Notes under the pieces: model-generated | The model's input: only the letters and a program-made list of their open reading frames with translations | Databases searched by the model: none | What the model was told of the DNA's origin: nothing | From: Rotaria sp. Silwood1 | Lineage: Eukaryota; Rotifera; Eurotatoria; Philodinida; Philodinidae | Direction of reading: 5' to 3' | DNA length: 64,000 bases | Assembly (NCBI GenBank): GCA_905250075.1 | Contig: CAJNOP010000702.1 | Span: 26,417 to 90,416 of the forward strand | Shown: piece by piece, positions 36,974-48,853 of the stretch | How positions within the stretch are numbered: the stretch's first letter is position 1 | Layout of the letters: each line of letters begins with the position of its first letter | Program-made: the position numbers and the translations under genes

Positions 36974-38617
36974 CTTGAGAATTTTTTTCATTATTTTGAA
37001 AATAGTTTCTGACACAAAGATTGAGGAGTATGTTTGATTATTTGTATTTATCTTTATATAATTAGTATATTATTGAATCATAATGAATAACGTACACATA
37101 CTATCTTGTTTATTTTCGTCAGAATTATATATAAAAAGCTTGAATACCAACAAGGAGCTCTTCTGCTTTGAGCTCAATTGTCCATGTAACTTACAAGCTT
37201 TGAAGACACAGAAGCTTCTATTACATAGACAATCATGATCACGTTTGTCATTAACAATAAGATGAGAATGTTACTTTTGGAAGAACCTTATCATGTTGAT
37301 GGTTCATTAGGATAATACAACAAAAGAAGAAGACGAAAGTGGAAGGCTCAACATGAAGGAAAACCAATGTCTTAAAACTTATTTATTAAAACAAAAATAT
37401 ACCATTCAATACATTATTCATGTAAAATAAGCGTGAGCAAAAGTGATTCTGCTATCATAGGAGAAAGTCTAAGTATAATAGAAATAGTACAAAAGAAATG
37501 ATAATGTTGATTACTTTTAATCAAAAAGCAATCAATATTCAATAGAAAAAAAAGAAGAATTAAGACTAATTGTATCGTTGAAATGTGAGAAGTAGGTGTG
37601 TTGTTACTAGAAAACATGATGAATTGGTTGTTTGATCAAATTAGAAATGTCGATCAATTTCGTTGTCGTTCGATTAGAATAGACGTTTTGGAAGCATTCG
37701 TAGTATTGACATGATCAGCATACAAATAACTAAAACATAGTGTGCATAGTATATAAAGTACATATAATGAATACCAATTGTGATAGTCTATTCGCTATTA
37801 TTTTTTATATAGAGGTATATGACCAAATGTTTCATAATTGTCGATCGATTCGCACTCTATGATTAGCTCTTTATTCTTCACAGTACATTTAGTTTGACAA
37901 TAGAAAAGAATCTGTTGAGAAAGATATTCGATTCATAGTCATGTCTAGATTGCTGATGGGTCAGAAGTGCAAACGGTGCTGTGGAATTTTAGTGCACAAT
38001 GACCGAATAGTTGAAGGTGACAGAATATCACACAACTCAAAGAACAATACTTTTTATTCTATCATTTTATGCAAGGTTGAAACTTTCAAAAGATATTTAT
38101 TTCCTGTAGATAGTTTTCTTCAGTTTCTGTTGCACTATTTTTATTTGAGTATATTTCAATTATCAAGAGCTATTAAGGAGAATTACGTAAAATAACAACA
38201 GACTAGAGCGAGAAACTGACGATTATTCGTGCTTATGAGACAAAGTACGTTATTAGTATGTTCAATGCATTCGATAGACTTATGCAAGATCGGTAAAAAG
38301 CACAGTATAGACTATGAAGATAGTTTGGATGCAGAAGTTACGGCTCATTTCGAATTATCAAGAGTAACATGAAATATTCATTTTCACCGATTTTGAATAG
38401 ATTGTAGATAACTATTGTTTGATGTATGCCATCGTTTACTAAAGCATGTATATCAATCAATCAACTTACATATTAGTGTTACTGAGCTTGGTTTGATTGA
38501 TGCTGATGAGTTAAGAGTAGCGCTTAAGGTAATTAGATTGTTGGTCTTTGTCGTAGAAATTGGAATAGCCGTCGTAGAGTCTAAATAATTTGTTAATTTA
38601 GATTAAAGGGTAATAAT
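36974..38617. other. Long gene-poor stretch, no gene seen
   Basis: AT-rich up to the second gap. Frames at 37414 (minus) and 37941 (plus) have no domain character. Confidence 0.4.
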
Positions 38618-38717
38618 NNNNNNNNNNNNNNNNNNNNNNNNNNNNNNNNNNNNNNNNNNNNNNNNNNNNNNNNNNNNNNNNNNNNNNNNNNNNNNNNNNN
38701 NNNNNNNNNNNNNNNNN
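38618..38717. other. Assembly gap (100 N)
   Basis: Exactly 100 N, a placeholder for a gap of unknown size. Confidence 0.98.
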
Positions 38718-40089
38718 ATCATATTGTAACAATCCATCTTCTTTACTTACCTTCAAGTGAAACGACTGCGAAATTCTCTTTTCTGTTTATTAATCATTCA
38801 TATTCTTTATGCTTCTGTATCATTCTGTGTGATTTTTGGAACTACCTTATTAATTTCTCCTTCTCTTGTATATTTATATACACTCTGGAACTATATTATT
38901 AGTTTTTCTTTTATTTGACATTTATTAGTTTACCATATTGTCGTGTATCTAACCTTTGCAGGTATGGGGATAGTTGTCGAAGAGGACAAGAGCTAGTCGC
39001 ACACTCACATCCAATGGGAAGGAAACTAGGAATAATGGAATGTAACTCATTCTACTTAATGTATATATAGATGATAGACATTGTACAGGAAGTAACGCTG
39101 TAGTTTCAAATAGTTTCAACAATAAGTTTTATATGAAATTAAAGCGCGTCAATAATGGGATTTATCAGTATTAAATAGTAAGGCTTATGAAAATCTTTCA
39201 GTGTTGAATTGAGAAAATGTCTAGAATTTGACGCCATATCGATGTAGAAAAATTCTTTTCCCGAGGAAGTTCAAACTAAATCTGGTCTAAAATGATGAAT
39301 ATAATCAATAGTCAGTATAACGACGACTATTAGCGTTCTCTATAGAACGAAGATGAGGCAGAAACGAACATAAAAGAGTTTCAAATACCTCAATATTTGT
39401 TTCTATGTTTGACGAAATATATGAGAGTATGGATGTGGAAGTAGTTCTTCTGATACTCACACCCACATCCTATTTTTTCAGTAACTGTAAGCACAGTGAA
39501 TACTTTAGTCGGCACTGTGTCGTAGATGCGGACGCAAATACGTCGTAGTGAAAGCAGTCTAGTTCTTTAATCTCAACTGCGACATATTTATGAAAGAAAT
39601 GATGATATGGGTAGTGTTGATAACTATTCAGAGATCATAATTAGAATAGAGAAATTTTCAGACTTATATTGCTTGACTCTTGAAGCCATGAAAAGGGTGG
39701 TTATTGAAAAAACTTGAAATTTATTGCAACGGTTTTTCAAAATATTCTTAAAATATCTTTATGAATCATTTTAAAATCTCGAAAGTGAAATTAAACGAAT
39801 TTTTGACTAGCTCAATGAAATACGTTTATTCATGTATTAAAATTACTTTTAATATTCAATTATTCATGCATTCACAAAATGCTGCTCATTAAGAATATCA
39901 TGACACATATATATTAAGTATTGTAATACTGAATCTGAATAATTGAATTCAAGTTTTAAGTTTGACACTAATTTACTTACTAATCTACTTAAGCACGTAT
40001 ATAGTTATTTATTTATTTCAAGCAAAATCAATTGATAAAGAACAAGTGTTTAGATTAGCAGATTGATTTGTATTTATGAAATTTACAGA
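38718..40089. other. Intergenic, no gene seen
   Basis: AT-rich. Contains the small TGTGGG locus at 39428-39470. Presumed 3' flank of the DUF4386 gene at the right end. Confidence 0.4.
39428..39470. repeat. Small TGTGGG-type hairpin
   Basis: GTATGGATGTGG, a spacer of about 15 bases, then CTCACACCCACATCC. Short and diverged, but with the same G-then-C order. Confidence 0.5.
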
Positions 40090-40820
40090 TCAGTTTTTTT
40101 TTCTGTGTGAATCACTGCCATTCTCAGATAATATACCACCTTTGAATAAAAGCCATAAACCAAATCCCAATTCGCCAATTATCATAGGTAAGCTAATAAA
40201 TAATTCAATTGTTGCTTTATATTTTTCGTAGTTAAGTAATAGTAAATTAGCAGAATGGTTGACTAAGTAACACAAAGAAGCAATGATTAATAAAACACCA
40301 AATATTTTTGGAATATAACCAGACTTGAGAACTAAATAACCAAGCATGTAAAGATGACATCCAAAAACAATTAATCCAATTGACCAAATATTATGAAATG
40401 CATTTAAAAAAAAAAAGTTATCAAGGCATTTACTTGACTTATTTCGAAAACAGACAAGTAATTTTCACCAGTCAATAATAATACAATAAAAATGAAATTT
40501 AATAAGGCAGTTCCCAAAATTGCTGAATAGACAAGTCGAAACCAAGCCGTTAGCAAGGAAAGATTTTCGTTTACTTGTTTGAGAAAAACATGAAGTCCCC
40601 AAGCCGCCAATATATCACAAATAAGGATAATCAAAAAACTATAAATGCTAAGACGGAATAGCATCATAGAAGATTTAATATTATTCGCTGTTAACGTTGT
40701 ATTATCAGGTACAATTAGACCTTGAAGAACAAAACCATAGGCAAACCCTGCAAGAATTGCCATAATTAAAATTGACCATCCTGCAACTAATGCGGCTTTA
40801 CGTTGTGAAATATGAAGCAT
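40090..40820 (-). CDS. DUF4386 family membrane protein, about 243 aa, one homopolymer frameshift
   Basis: Two minus frames join into one protein: 40820-40404 (MLHISQRKAALVAGWSILI...) and the part ending at 40090 (...GGILSENGSDSHRKKN). They part at an 11-base A run on the plus strand (40406-40416); one more base restores a single frame with no other fault, so a sequencing or assembly slip is the simplest explanation. The protein has six or seven hydrophobic helices, and the early R-K-A-A-L-x-A-G-W-S-I-L motif and spacing fit DUF4386, a family I know mainly from bacteria and of unknown function. There is no intron in 730 bases, while the animal-type genes here have them. A candidate for horizontal transfer. 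Confidence 0.7.
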
Positions 40821-42521
40821 TGTGCTTTTAATTTTGAAATATGATTACTATAAAAATTTTTTAAAACAAAAACAAAATTTATCTTTTTTAAAATTATTAT
40901 TTTCATAAATTTAAATAGGATGTTTTGTTCAGTCTTGAATGATCTTTCTAATGGTGTATAAAATATTGTGATACGAAGAGGCTTGTAAGAGTATTTACAC
41001 TTTTTTTCATTTTGCGGGCTATTCTCACTAAAAGCCAAATTTTGGAGATGAAGATCGACTCCAGAAAAAAATCTTTTTTTATTAACTAATAGGGCGTGAA
41101 ATGTTATATCGATCCAGATACTTTTTTTTCCATTTTAGAACAAATCTCTTCGTTAAAAAATACAAAATACTGAATGGCATGTAAATTCGTTTTTTTACAT
41201 AGAAAAAATTCTTTTTATTATGAAAAATTGATATTGACACATAGAGTCTCATTCTATAGTTGGCCTCTGATACAACCTATATTACCATTTGAATCATATT
41301 TCTACCTCATAATATGAAAAAAACAAATACGAAAAAACTAATTTCACTTAAACTTTTGTCCCTGGCTGTACATACATGCACATGTCTACATACCAACATA
41401 AACATATTTTTTTCTTTCTTGTTGAAATATGCATACACATGTAAAATAAGAAACCTAATTGGAGGTTTTTCTTTTTCTTTTCATGTAGCTAAGACACACG
41501 TGCATCAACGACTGTCGTTTTTTTCTTTCCTTTGCATACTTATGCAAACATAACCTTTATAGAGTAAATGTTGTCATAAGCTGTTTTATGTTCTTCGCGC
41601 GTGCGTGCAAGGCTGCTTTTCTTTCGTTCATTTCTTAGTTAATGAAGCATATATGGAGGTTCCATTTAACATAGAATTCCGATACATTATGTTATCCAAA
41701 TGTACATATTGACATTTGTGAGATAGGTAGGTAAATCTAATGCTGCTGTAAAAATGTGATTTCGTACTTGTTGGTCTATAAATAGTTAAGTGTCAACGCC
41801 TAAAATTATGTACTAAGGTCTTGGAGAACTTTTATCGAAAATCAAAACGGTGACGACTAAAGTTATACAAATGTCGAGAATAAGAGAATGTGATAGTGGA
41901 AGTCGCAATCAGTCTCTCCGTTACTTTTATACTTCCACTTTCATCCTCAATTGTGTTTTCAACATTTATACTTTGGGCCAAATAATTTTTCAAATATTCA
42001 AACTAGTCGTTTTCTGGAAGAAACAGAAACCTTCAAAGTTTTTCGTATTTTTTTCAGGTGAAAATTAGAGATTCTTGATAAAGTTGTAACGCTCTATCTG
42101 TAGAAACCTTGAAGTTGGAAAACGTTAATCAATATGACTTGATGTGATCTGTTTTTATCGAACAAAATCAACATAACATTATTCTGTTATACTTATAGCT
42201 GAAGAAAAATGGACATGAGGTGAAACAGTAGTTGTCAAATGTTCTATTTAGATCAATCTGCACATATTTCAAACTAGATACAGACGAGACCAACAGTTTT
42301 TGGTTCATTTCAGATCTTTGATGATTGATCGTCTTTGGAAATGGCTATTGCTTATTAGAAATGTGTCAATTGATATAGGTTTGTTTTTATTAATATAATA
42401 AAAACTAAACAAATGTGAGTTCCACATTTCAGCTACAAACGAGCTGTGCTAAACAGTTTTTTCTATCAATTCAAAATTCAATTCGTAGTACTGTTGCACA
42501 TTTCGCTTTGCTTTTCGTTGT
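40821..42521. other. Intergenic, no gene seen
   Basis: AT-rich; frames at 41314 and 41850 are not convincing. Confidence 0.4.
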
Positions 42522-43460
42522 TCAATAATAAGGTATTTGATACTTGAATGCTTGAAAATCAGGCTCATAATAATCGATTAGTACACGAAAATCACTTTTA
42601 TTGTTGAGTGTCTCACAAAACAGTTACACAATTTGTTCATCACTAAAATCCGTTCTTTTGTATTGTGATTCGTCAAGATGCCATGATGGAAATTCTAAGT
42701 CTTGGTCGCTCACACCTTTAAGTTTTTTCAATAATATTGGTCCATTGTTCTTGAGATTATCTACGTTACTCATCCAGTCAAAATAGATATGACAGAGACC
42801 GTATCGTGTAACAATTTGATCTCAATGACAATTCATTGATCGTTGTCGTCGAATGGAATCAACAAGAAAACGAAGAAATGTTCGAAAATCTAGCCGTACA
42901 TTGCGTCGTCTCAACCATAAAATTGTTTCATTTGGATACATTTGTAGTAAAATTCCTTCTTCTGAAGGTTTCCAATCAAAAAATGCATCATTTAAATGAT
43001 CATGTGCGAACTTATCATTGAAAGCTGAATAAATACGTCAGAACAGATGACGGACGAGTAAAAGTTTAAACATATTCAATGTTCGATTGGTAATGATCGA
43101 TCGAAATTCCGTTTTGTTGTGTAAATAGAACTTTTTAAAATCCCGTTCGAGTATTCTCCATACTTGATCTCGATTAGAAGTCGATTGTGAACGCGACTTA
43201 TTCAAATGTGAAATGAGATCAGTGTGAAGAACACGTCGAAGATTGCTCGAAGATGTCTTGGGTACATAACAAAAGAAACCATTCATCGATGGAATATAGA
43301 GTAAATTGTAGAAGTAACAGACGGTTTACATGTAGCACAAAACTTGTCAGGTCGTACTACACTTTGTGTTACTTGTCGCGAGATTAAATAAAGACTTAAA
43401 TAGATAATAATAAGTAGAAAAAGGACTCTAATCAGATGAATCGTTCGATAGGTAGTAACC
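42522..43460 (-). pseudogene. Carbohydrate sulfotransferase (Sulfotransfer_2) pseudogene
   Basis: Reading down the minus strand: a signal-anchor (RVLFLLIIIYLSLYLISRQ) near 43430, a frameshift near 43310, then a single frame to a final TGA at 42524-42522. It has the 5'-phosphosulfate site (FFCYVPKTSSSNLRRVL; normally P-K-x-G-C-T-N-W-K-R) and the 3'-phosphate site (VRHLF, stop, RIYSAFNDKF; normally R-x-P-F-x-R-x-x-S-A-F). It also has LCHIYFDWMSNVDNL and the family ending YYEPDFQAFKY. In-frame stops lie at 43040-43038, 42824-42822 and 42626-42624. Working members sit in the Golgi and transfer sulfate from PAPS to glycans. With one frameshift and three nonsense codons, including one inside the PAPS site, this copy is dead. 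Confidence 0.8.
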
Positions 43461-44651
43461 AAAAGTGTAAAGTACTACTGTTAGTGTATTCCATCTTTGT
43501 AAAAGTGAACAAAGTAGGTTACTGTTGTTTATTTAAATGTTCATTTAAGAATGTACTTTTGAAAAAAAAGGAACAAAAGCATACTTACCATACCATGATA
43601 TGTTCGTATGTGCGCAGTGTTTTTTTTTTGTTTTCTCTCAAAATAGTGTAACGAAATCGTAGAATCATCACCTCCGATTATAAATAAAAAACAAGAACAT
43701 TCTGTACATTTGAATGAATAATAAACGTCATTGTTGTTTTTGCTATTGCGAGTATTGTGCATGCCGAACGAACCGGATCGGTAAACCAACCAATCTAGTG
43801 TTGATTTTTAAAATATTTTCTTGGAAAAAAATGATCACAATGATGTTTATTTTTGAAAATCAAACAATTTTTACAATTATTGAAGACCATTCTGATTAAA
43901 AGCAATTTCATCAAACTATGCTATTAAGCCAAAATTTGTCATCGAATCTTTTTATATTTGTCAAGTTCATGTACTTGTAAAGTTGTTTTGGTCAAACAGA
44001 ATCGAATAATTGTTTAACATTCTAGGTTATCATATATTTATTTGTATTTTCATGGCAACATCAATCCTTTGAAAGCACAATTGAATTGATGACATAAAAC
44101 AGCTAATATAGTTGCAATAAATACAGGATAATTGATTCTAACTGACAACTTTGTTTAATTGTTTGATTTAGAATGGATTTTATTCATAGTCCAGAGACGT
44201 CTTACTTCATCTTACTGAGCACACTTTGAACGTGTTTTCTTCTCTCAACAGCAATCTTAAAGATGAGCTATTTAGTTTAATTTTCAAAAGAAGTATCATT
44301 GTATTCATTGAAAACAATAAAGTAAAACAAATCGATCATCATTTTTGTTTGGTCTGTATGTATGCCAAATCAATGACTTATCGAAACTTATAACATTGAA
44401 AATTCAAAATCACTCTTAGATGTATTTCAGAACGTTGTTCTTGCTAAAGATACAGGATATTCACAAAAATTCATAAAATCAACTAAAAGTATGGTGAAAC
44501 TATTTCGAGAATAATAAGTTCTACAAACGATAAAAATTTTTGTCTGATAATCTTGTTTAAAACATTTTAACCGTTGAGTTACTATTGTGTAAGATACATA
44601 ATCCTCACCTTCAAATAAGAGTCAATACAAAATGAAAACATGACAGGTAAT
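43461..44651. other. Intergenic, no gene seen
   Basis: AT-rich; frames at 43541-43789 (minus) and 43714-43899 (plus) overlap and lack character. Confidence 0.4.
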
Positions 44652-45825
44652 GTTGAATGTAGCGGCGGCGCCAGGAACTTAGACTTGGGTGGGCTCAGAC
44701 TCTCTGATTTTTTTCTCAGGGTGGGCTCCACCTACTCAGTTTTAAAAGAGTAAAAAATGTAATGAGACCTTTATCGAAGTTTTTGACTTATTAGAAATGG
44801 TTCTTGTACCATAATAAATGTATCCTTTCTTACCAACTTATAGAGAGCTTGAATATTTATTTTAAAAATATGCGATAAGATAATTTAATACAATAATACT
44901 GCTATTCTTATGATTTCGTGCAAATTTATCTATTATCCGTTCATAATCTATAGAAATATCACGTTCAACAGGCAAGACAGTCAAATCACTTAAGGGGTTC
45001 CCCCTCAGAAACGAACTTTGCTATTTTTCATGCGACTTCAACCAAAATTTCACAGAATGCTAGTCTCGACTATAATAGCTTATGGTTAAAATATCTTCCC
45101 TTAATCTCAAAGAAATGCACAAGTTCTAGTCAATTCATTATCCTTTACGCGGGCAAGGATTTCGTAATAAGGATACGAACTAACAAGTCCGGGTAGTTTT
45201 CAGGTTGTAGAGTGCCCTTAGGGCTAGGTCGTACTAGAGCCCGATTTTTGAGTTTCCCTTTGTTTGATTTTCAAAAAGCCTTTTTCGCAAAATTCATGAA
45301 ATCGTGTACAACAACATTGCTAACAAAAATGAAATATCTAAGTTTTTTATTTCACCAAAAGAGAAATTCAGAAATTGGACTCTATTACGACCTAGCCTTT
45401 ACTGTCCTCTATTCAACAAAAAAAATTATCCCCTATCTATTGAGTCGTTATTGAAAAATCCTTGCCCGCATAAGTGGCATGCTCTAAAAAATTGATTTTG
45501 AGAAAAATGAAGAATAAGTATTAGAAATCGGTTTTTCTGAAAATCATCTGATTTATATATCAATGTCTAAAGACAGGTGATAAATTTGTGATTATAATAT
45601 TAAATATTCATAGTCTCTTAGTGATTAGTATAGAAAAACGCTTTAGGGAATGCTGATGTAAAGAGAAACCAGCCCAAAAAGGCTAAAAAGCTTGGAAAAA
45701 TTCTATGAAAATTTTTCGTAAAATATGACAGTAGGAGCCCAGTTTTAGATAACAAGTTCGTCTAAATCAATTCATTTTTCGATAAACCATAGATATTCTG
45801 AAAGAGGAGACTTCGATGCATCTTC

Positions 45826-46349
45826 CTATGATAAAAGTTCAATGTCGACTAGTCTTCGAAAAATTGAATTTTCTGAGAGGGGCCCCCTTAAGCGTTTATC
45901 AGACATTGAATTCCGAAGATAGTTCTTGATTATTTTCATCTCCGAGGATGACCTTTCGCAAGTGACTTGTGAAATAGGCATTGTAATTGCACTTTGGATC
46001 ATTCGTAATGTTTGTGGAAATGCAGCTGAGAATAGAATTAATTCGTTCAAAAACTGAATAACATTATTCATTGTTTTGGACATGAACACAGGTTTTGTAA
46101 GGGTGTGGGTGTGGGGTGTGAATGGGTGTCGGTGTGGGTGTGAGTACACTGTATCTCTTTATCTAAACCCACACCCACACCCTGTGTAGCTAATATCCGA
46201 TATACCTTGAATGTCGGGAGATGAAGAAGAAAGATTTTGTAAATGAGATGATGAATTAATAATATCGAGTTCTATTTCTTGTTGGTTGGGGTACTTTTTC
46301 TAAACGAACGAAAGAAAAATTCGATCGTTTTATGTTGTTCAGGCTGCAT
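45826..46349 (-). pseudogene. hAT transposase remnant: N terminus and dimerisation domain only
   Basis: A minus ATG at 46349 starts MQPEQHKTIEFFFRSFRK, like the N terminus of ZMYM1-type hAT transposases, with Ser-rich sequence after it down to about 46200. After the 46101-46183 TGTGGG locus the frame resumes as FPQTLRMIQSAITMPIS and TCERSSSEMKIIKNYLR, the hAT C-terminal dimerisation domain (normally ERSFS...KNYLR), ending near 45826. The catalytic DDE core of several hundred residues is absent, so it cannot be active. Confidence 0.75.
46101..46183. repeat. TGTGGG/CCCACA head-to-head tract inside the hAT transposase
   Basis: GGGTGTGGGTGTGGGGTGTG and a second G block, a spacer with ACACTGTATCTCTTTATC, then CCCACACCCACACCC. 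It lies at the junction where the transposase core is missing. Confidence 0.85.
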
Positions 46350-46792
46350 GGTATTACTAGAGAATGTTTTACGCTGAATCTTTTTTCACTTCGTTTTCAA
46401 TAATTAGCCAATAAAAAAATAGGAAAAAGCCTTCTTAATAATGATATGTTGTAACATCTCTCGAATAAAAGATTATTAGGTTTGTGCGTTAAAAGCGCTT
46501 CTTAGTGTTCTCAAAAAAATTTTGGGTGGGCTCAAAAATTTTTTGGGTGGGCTCAAAAATTTTTTGGGTGGGCTCAGCCCACCCCCGCCCACCTATGGCG
46601 CCGCCACTAGTTGAATGACTAATGAGTAAGTACATTAGTCATATCATGAAACAACAAAGCGATACTCTTTACTCACATGTTGTTTTTTTCCTATGACATC
46701 ATTTTTTCTTTGCCTATTTATGTAAGATCTTAAATGATACATACGTTTACGAATTCATTGGAAAACAAACAAGTCTTCTACAAACTTTTCAT

Positions 46793-48631
46793 ATGTCGCA
46801 TCCAAAACTTTACGAAACTCGTGGTGCACATTATCATCATGAAAGTCAAACGACTAGTTTTTGTTTATATGCACCTAATGCAAGAAATGTTTGGCTTATA
46901 TTAACTGCCTATGGTATACAACAATATCGATTACAAATGAACAAAAATCATGAGGGTTTATGGGATATTGTAACAGATAAAGCTCTACCTGGTCGAACTT
47001 ATCTCTACTTAATTAATGATTATCATGGAAGATATATGTTACGAACAGATCCAGTAAGTTTTTCTATTGTCTCTAATTTGATAACTCGACGTGTGCAATC
47101 AGTTGTTCATGATGAAAGAGTTTATACATGGAGTGATCAAAATTGGATGAGACAACGTGCTCAAACTAATCCTTTGAAATCACCATTGTCTATCTATGAA
47201 ATTCAACTAAAATCATGGAAAAGTAGTGTCTATTGGCCATTGAACTTTCGTCAAATAGCAAGTGAATTAGTGGCTTATTGTAATCAAATGGGTTTTACTC
47301 ATGTAGAAATGTATGGTATATTAGAACACACCGACAGATGGGAATATGGCTATCAAGTAGCGAATTATTTTGCTCCTTCTCGTTTTAACGGTACATGTGA
47401 TGATTTAAAGTATTTAATTGATCATCTACATCAAAGTGGTATTGGTGTTATTCTTGATTGGATTCCGACACATTTTAAACATTATCACTTTTTTCATCAA
47501 TATTCTATCTCTTTACATGAATATGATGGTACAAATTTATATGCTGGTACTCCATCACAATGGGGAACACTATATTTTGATTTTGATAAAGAAGAAACAC
47601 GTCGACTTCTATTTGCTAGTGCTCTTTACTATCTTGATCGATTTCACTTTGATGGAATTCGTTTTGATGCTGTTAGTCAAATGATTCGACGAAATCATAC
47701 GGATATTCAAAGTGCTATTTCATTTTTACGTCAACTCAATCATACTATTCATACATATTACCCGGGTGTTCTATGTATTGCAGAAGAAACAGAAGGTTAT
47801 CCTAATCTTAGTAGAACGATGAATTTTGATTTGAAATGGAATATTGGTTGGAGTAATGATGCACGAAATTTTCTTCGAACACCATATGTTGAACGATCAC
47901 AACATTGGAAACAGAAAATATTAGATGTTTTAAATGGTGCACGATGGAGCGATGATAAAATGATTTGTACATTGAGTCATGATGATACAAATGATGGTCC
48001 ATTTAGTAGTAAAAATATTCTGTTGAATTGTGTTTCACATGCTCGAAATGATATGGATAAATTTGCTGATCTAAGAAATTTATTTGCATGGCAAATATGT
48101 ATGCCAAGTCGTGGTCATATGATACATATGGGCGATGAAGTTGTTCAACCAATGTCTTGGTTTCAACGATGTTTTCGAGGTAAGTCAAGTATGGATTGGT
48201 CATTATCGAATTCAACATCATTACATGGTAAAATTCAAGAATGTATTCGTGATCTCAATCATCTTTACATTCGTTATCCACAGTTTTGGGAATATGGAGA
48301 AGAAGGCTATTCATTAATCTATGAATATGGTGAAAATCTAGTGATTGCATATCATCGAGGTATTTTTGATAATCGTCGAGTTGCTGTTATCCATAACTTT
48401 TCGAATCGTGGTTACACATGCTATGATATTCCACTACCAGGATCGGATCCTAATGTTGGACGTATTCGAGATGTAGTAGAGATATTCAATACAGATGATC
48501 TAAAATATGGTGGATCAGGTACGTTTCAAAATCAATGGATTGAAATTAAACGTAACAATGGACAAGATATGGTATTCACAGTTGCTCTTCCTCCTCTGTC
48601 GACAATAATATTAGAAGAAAATTTAGTATAA
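46793..48631 (+). CDS. GH13 1,4-alpha-glucan (glycogen) branching enzyme, bacterial GlgB type, 612 aa
   Basis: One uninterrupted exon. A beta-sandwich N domain (ETRGAHYHHESQTTSFCLYAPNA; CBM48-like) is followed by the (beta/alpha)8 barrel with all four GH13 regions: DWIPTHF (222-228), GIRFDAV with nucleophile Asp292, IAEETEGYP with acid/base Glu331 or Glu332, and LSHDDTNDG with His396-Asp397. The C domain ends in LPPLSTIILEE. The wording DWIPTHF and IAEE is that of bacterial GlgB; animal GBE1 belongs to another GH13 subgroup. Branching enzymes cut an alpha-1,4 chain and rejoin it as an alpha-1,6 branch. All catalytic residues are in place. No intron in 1.8 kb plus bacterial motifs suggest horizontal transfer. 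The related trehalohydrolase activity cannot be excluded by eye. Confidence 0.85.
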   Translation: MSHPKLYETRGAHYHHESQTTSFCLYAPNARNVWLILTAYGIQQYRLQMNKNHEGLWDIVTDKALPGRTYLYLINDYHGRYMLRTDPVSFSIVSNLITRRVQSVVHDERVYTWSDQNWMRQRAQTNPLKSPLSIYEIQLKSWKSSVYWPLNFRQIASELVAYCNQMGFTHVEMYGILEHTDRWEYGYQVANYFAPSRFNGTCDDLKYLIDHLHQSGIGVILDWIPTHFKHYHFFHQYSISLHEYDGTNLYAGTPSQWGTLYFDFDKEETRRLLFASALYYLDRFHFDGIRFDAVSQMIRRNHTDIQSAISFLRQLNHTIHTYYPGVLCIAEETEGYPNLSRTMNFDLKWNIGWSNDARNFLRTPYVERSQHWKQKILDVLNGARWSDDKMICTLSHDDTNDGPFSSKNILLNCVSHARNDMDKFADLRNLFAWQICMPSRGHMIHMGDEVVQPMSWFQRCFRGKSSMDWSLSNSTSLHGKIQECIRDLNHLYIRYPQFWEYGEEGYSLIYEYGENLVIAYHRGIFDNRRVAVIHNFSNRGYTCYDIPLPGSDPNVGRIRDVVEIFNTDDLKYGGSGTFQNQWIEIKRNNGQDMVFTVALPPLSTIILEENLV

Positions 48632-48779
48632 TTAATTAAAAAAGTCACTATATAGGTCTTGTATATATTTTTCATTTATATGAATAATTTTATGTAATAT
48701 TCATCAAATAAAGATGATTATAACTCATAATAAGCGAAATAGAGCTCTAGCTAGTCTCAATGTGTACCTTTTTATCAGA
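48632..48779. terminator. 3' flank of the GH13 gene with poly(A) signal
   Basis: AATAAA at 48708-48713 lies 77 bases after the stop, the expected place for a polyadenylation signal, and is followed by AT-rich sequence. Confidence 0.5.
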
Positions 48780-48853
48780 CGGGTGGGTGTGGGTGTTGGT
48801 CGTTGTGGGTATCGATCTGGATGTCTTTATTCTGTTTAATCACCCACATCCTG
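48780..48853. repeat. TGTGGG/CCCACA head-to-head tract
   Basis: GGGTGGGTGTGGGTGTTGG, a spacer containing ATCGATCTGGATGTC, then TCACCCACATCC. 150 bases downstream of the GH13 stop. Confidence 0.7.

Larger units (their letters stand above)
44660..46609. mobile_element. hAT transposon, internally deleted, 1950 bp
   Basis: Termini TAGCGGCGGCGCCA (left) and, on the right complement, TAGTGGCGGCGCCA are inverted repeats. A perfect 8-base duplication GTTGAATG flanks both ends (44652-44659, 46610-46617). GGGTGGGCTC motifs are subterminal on both sides: two on the left, and three head-to-tail 22-base copies containing TTTTTTGGGTGGGCTC on the right, probably transposase binding sites. Inside, only the two ends of a transposase gene remain (separate entry). 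Length, termini and duplication size are all those of the hAT superfamily. Confidence 0.88.

Noticed and set aside
47418..48317. Additional frames inside the GH13 gene
   Set aside because: Shadows of the real coding frame.
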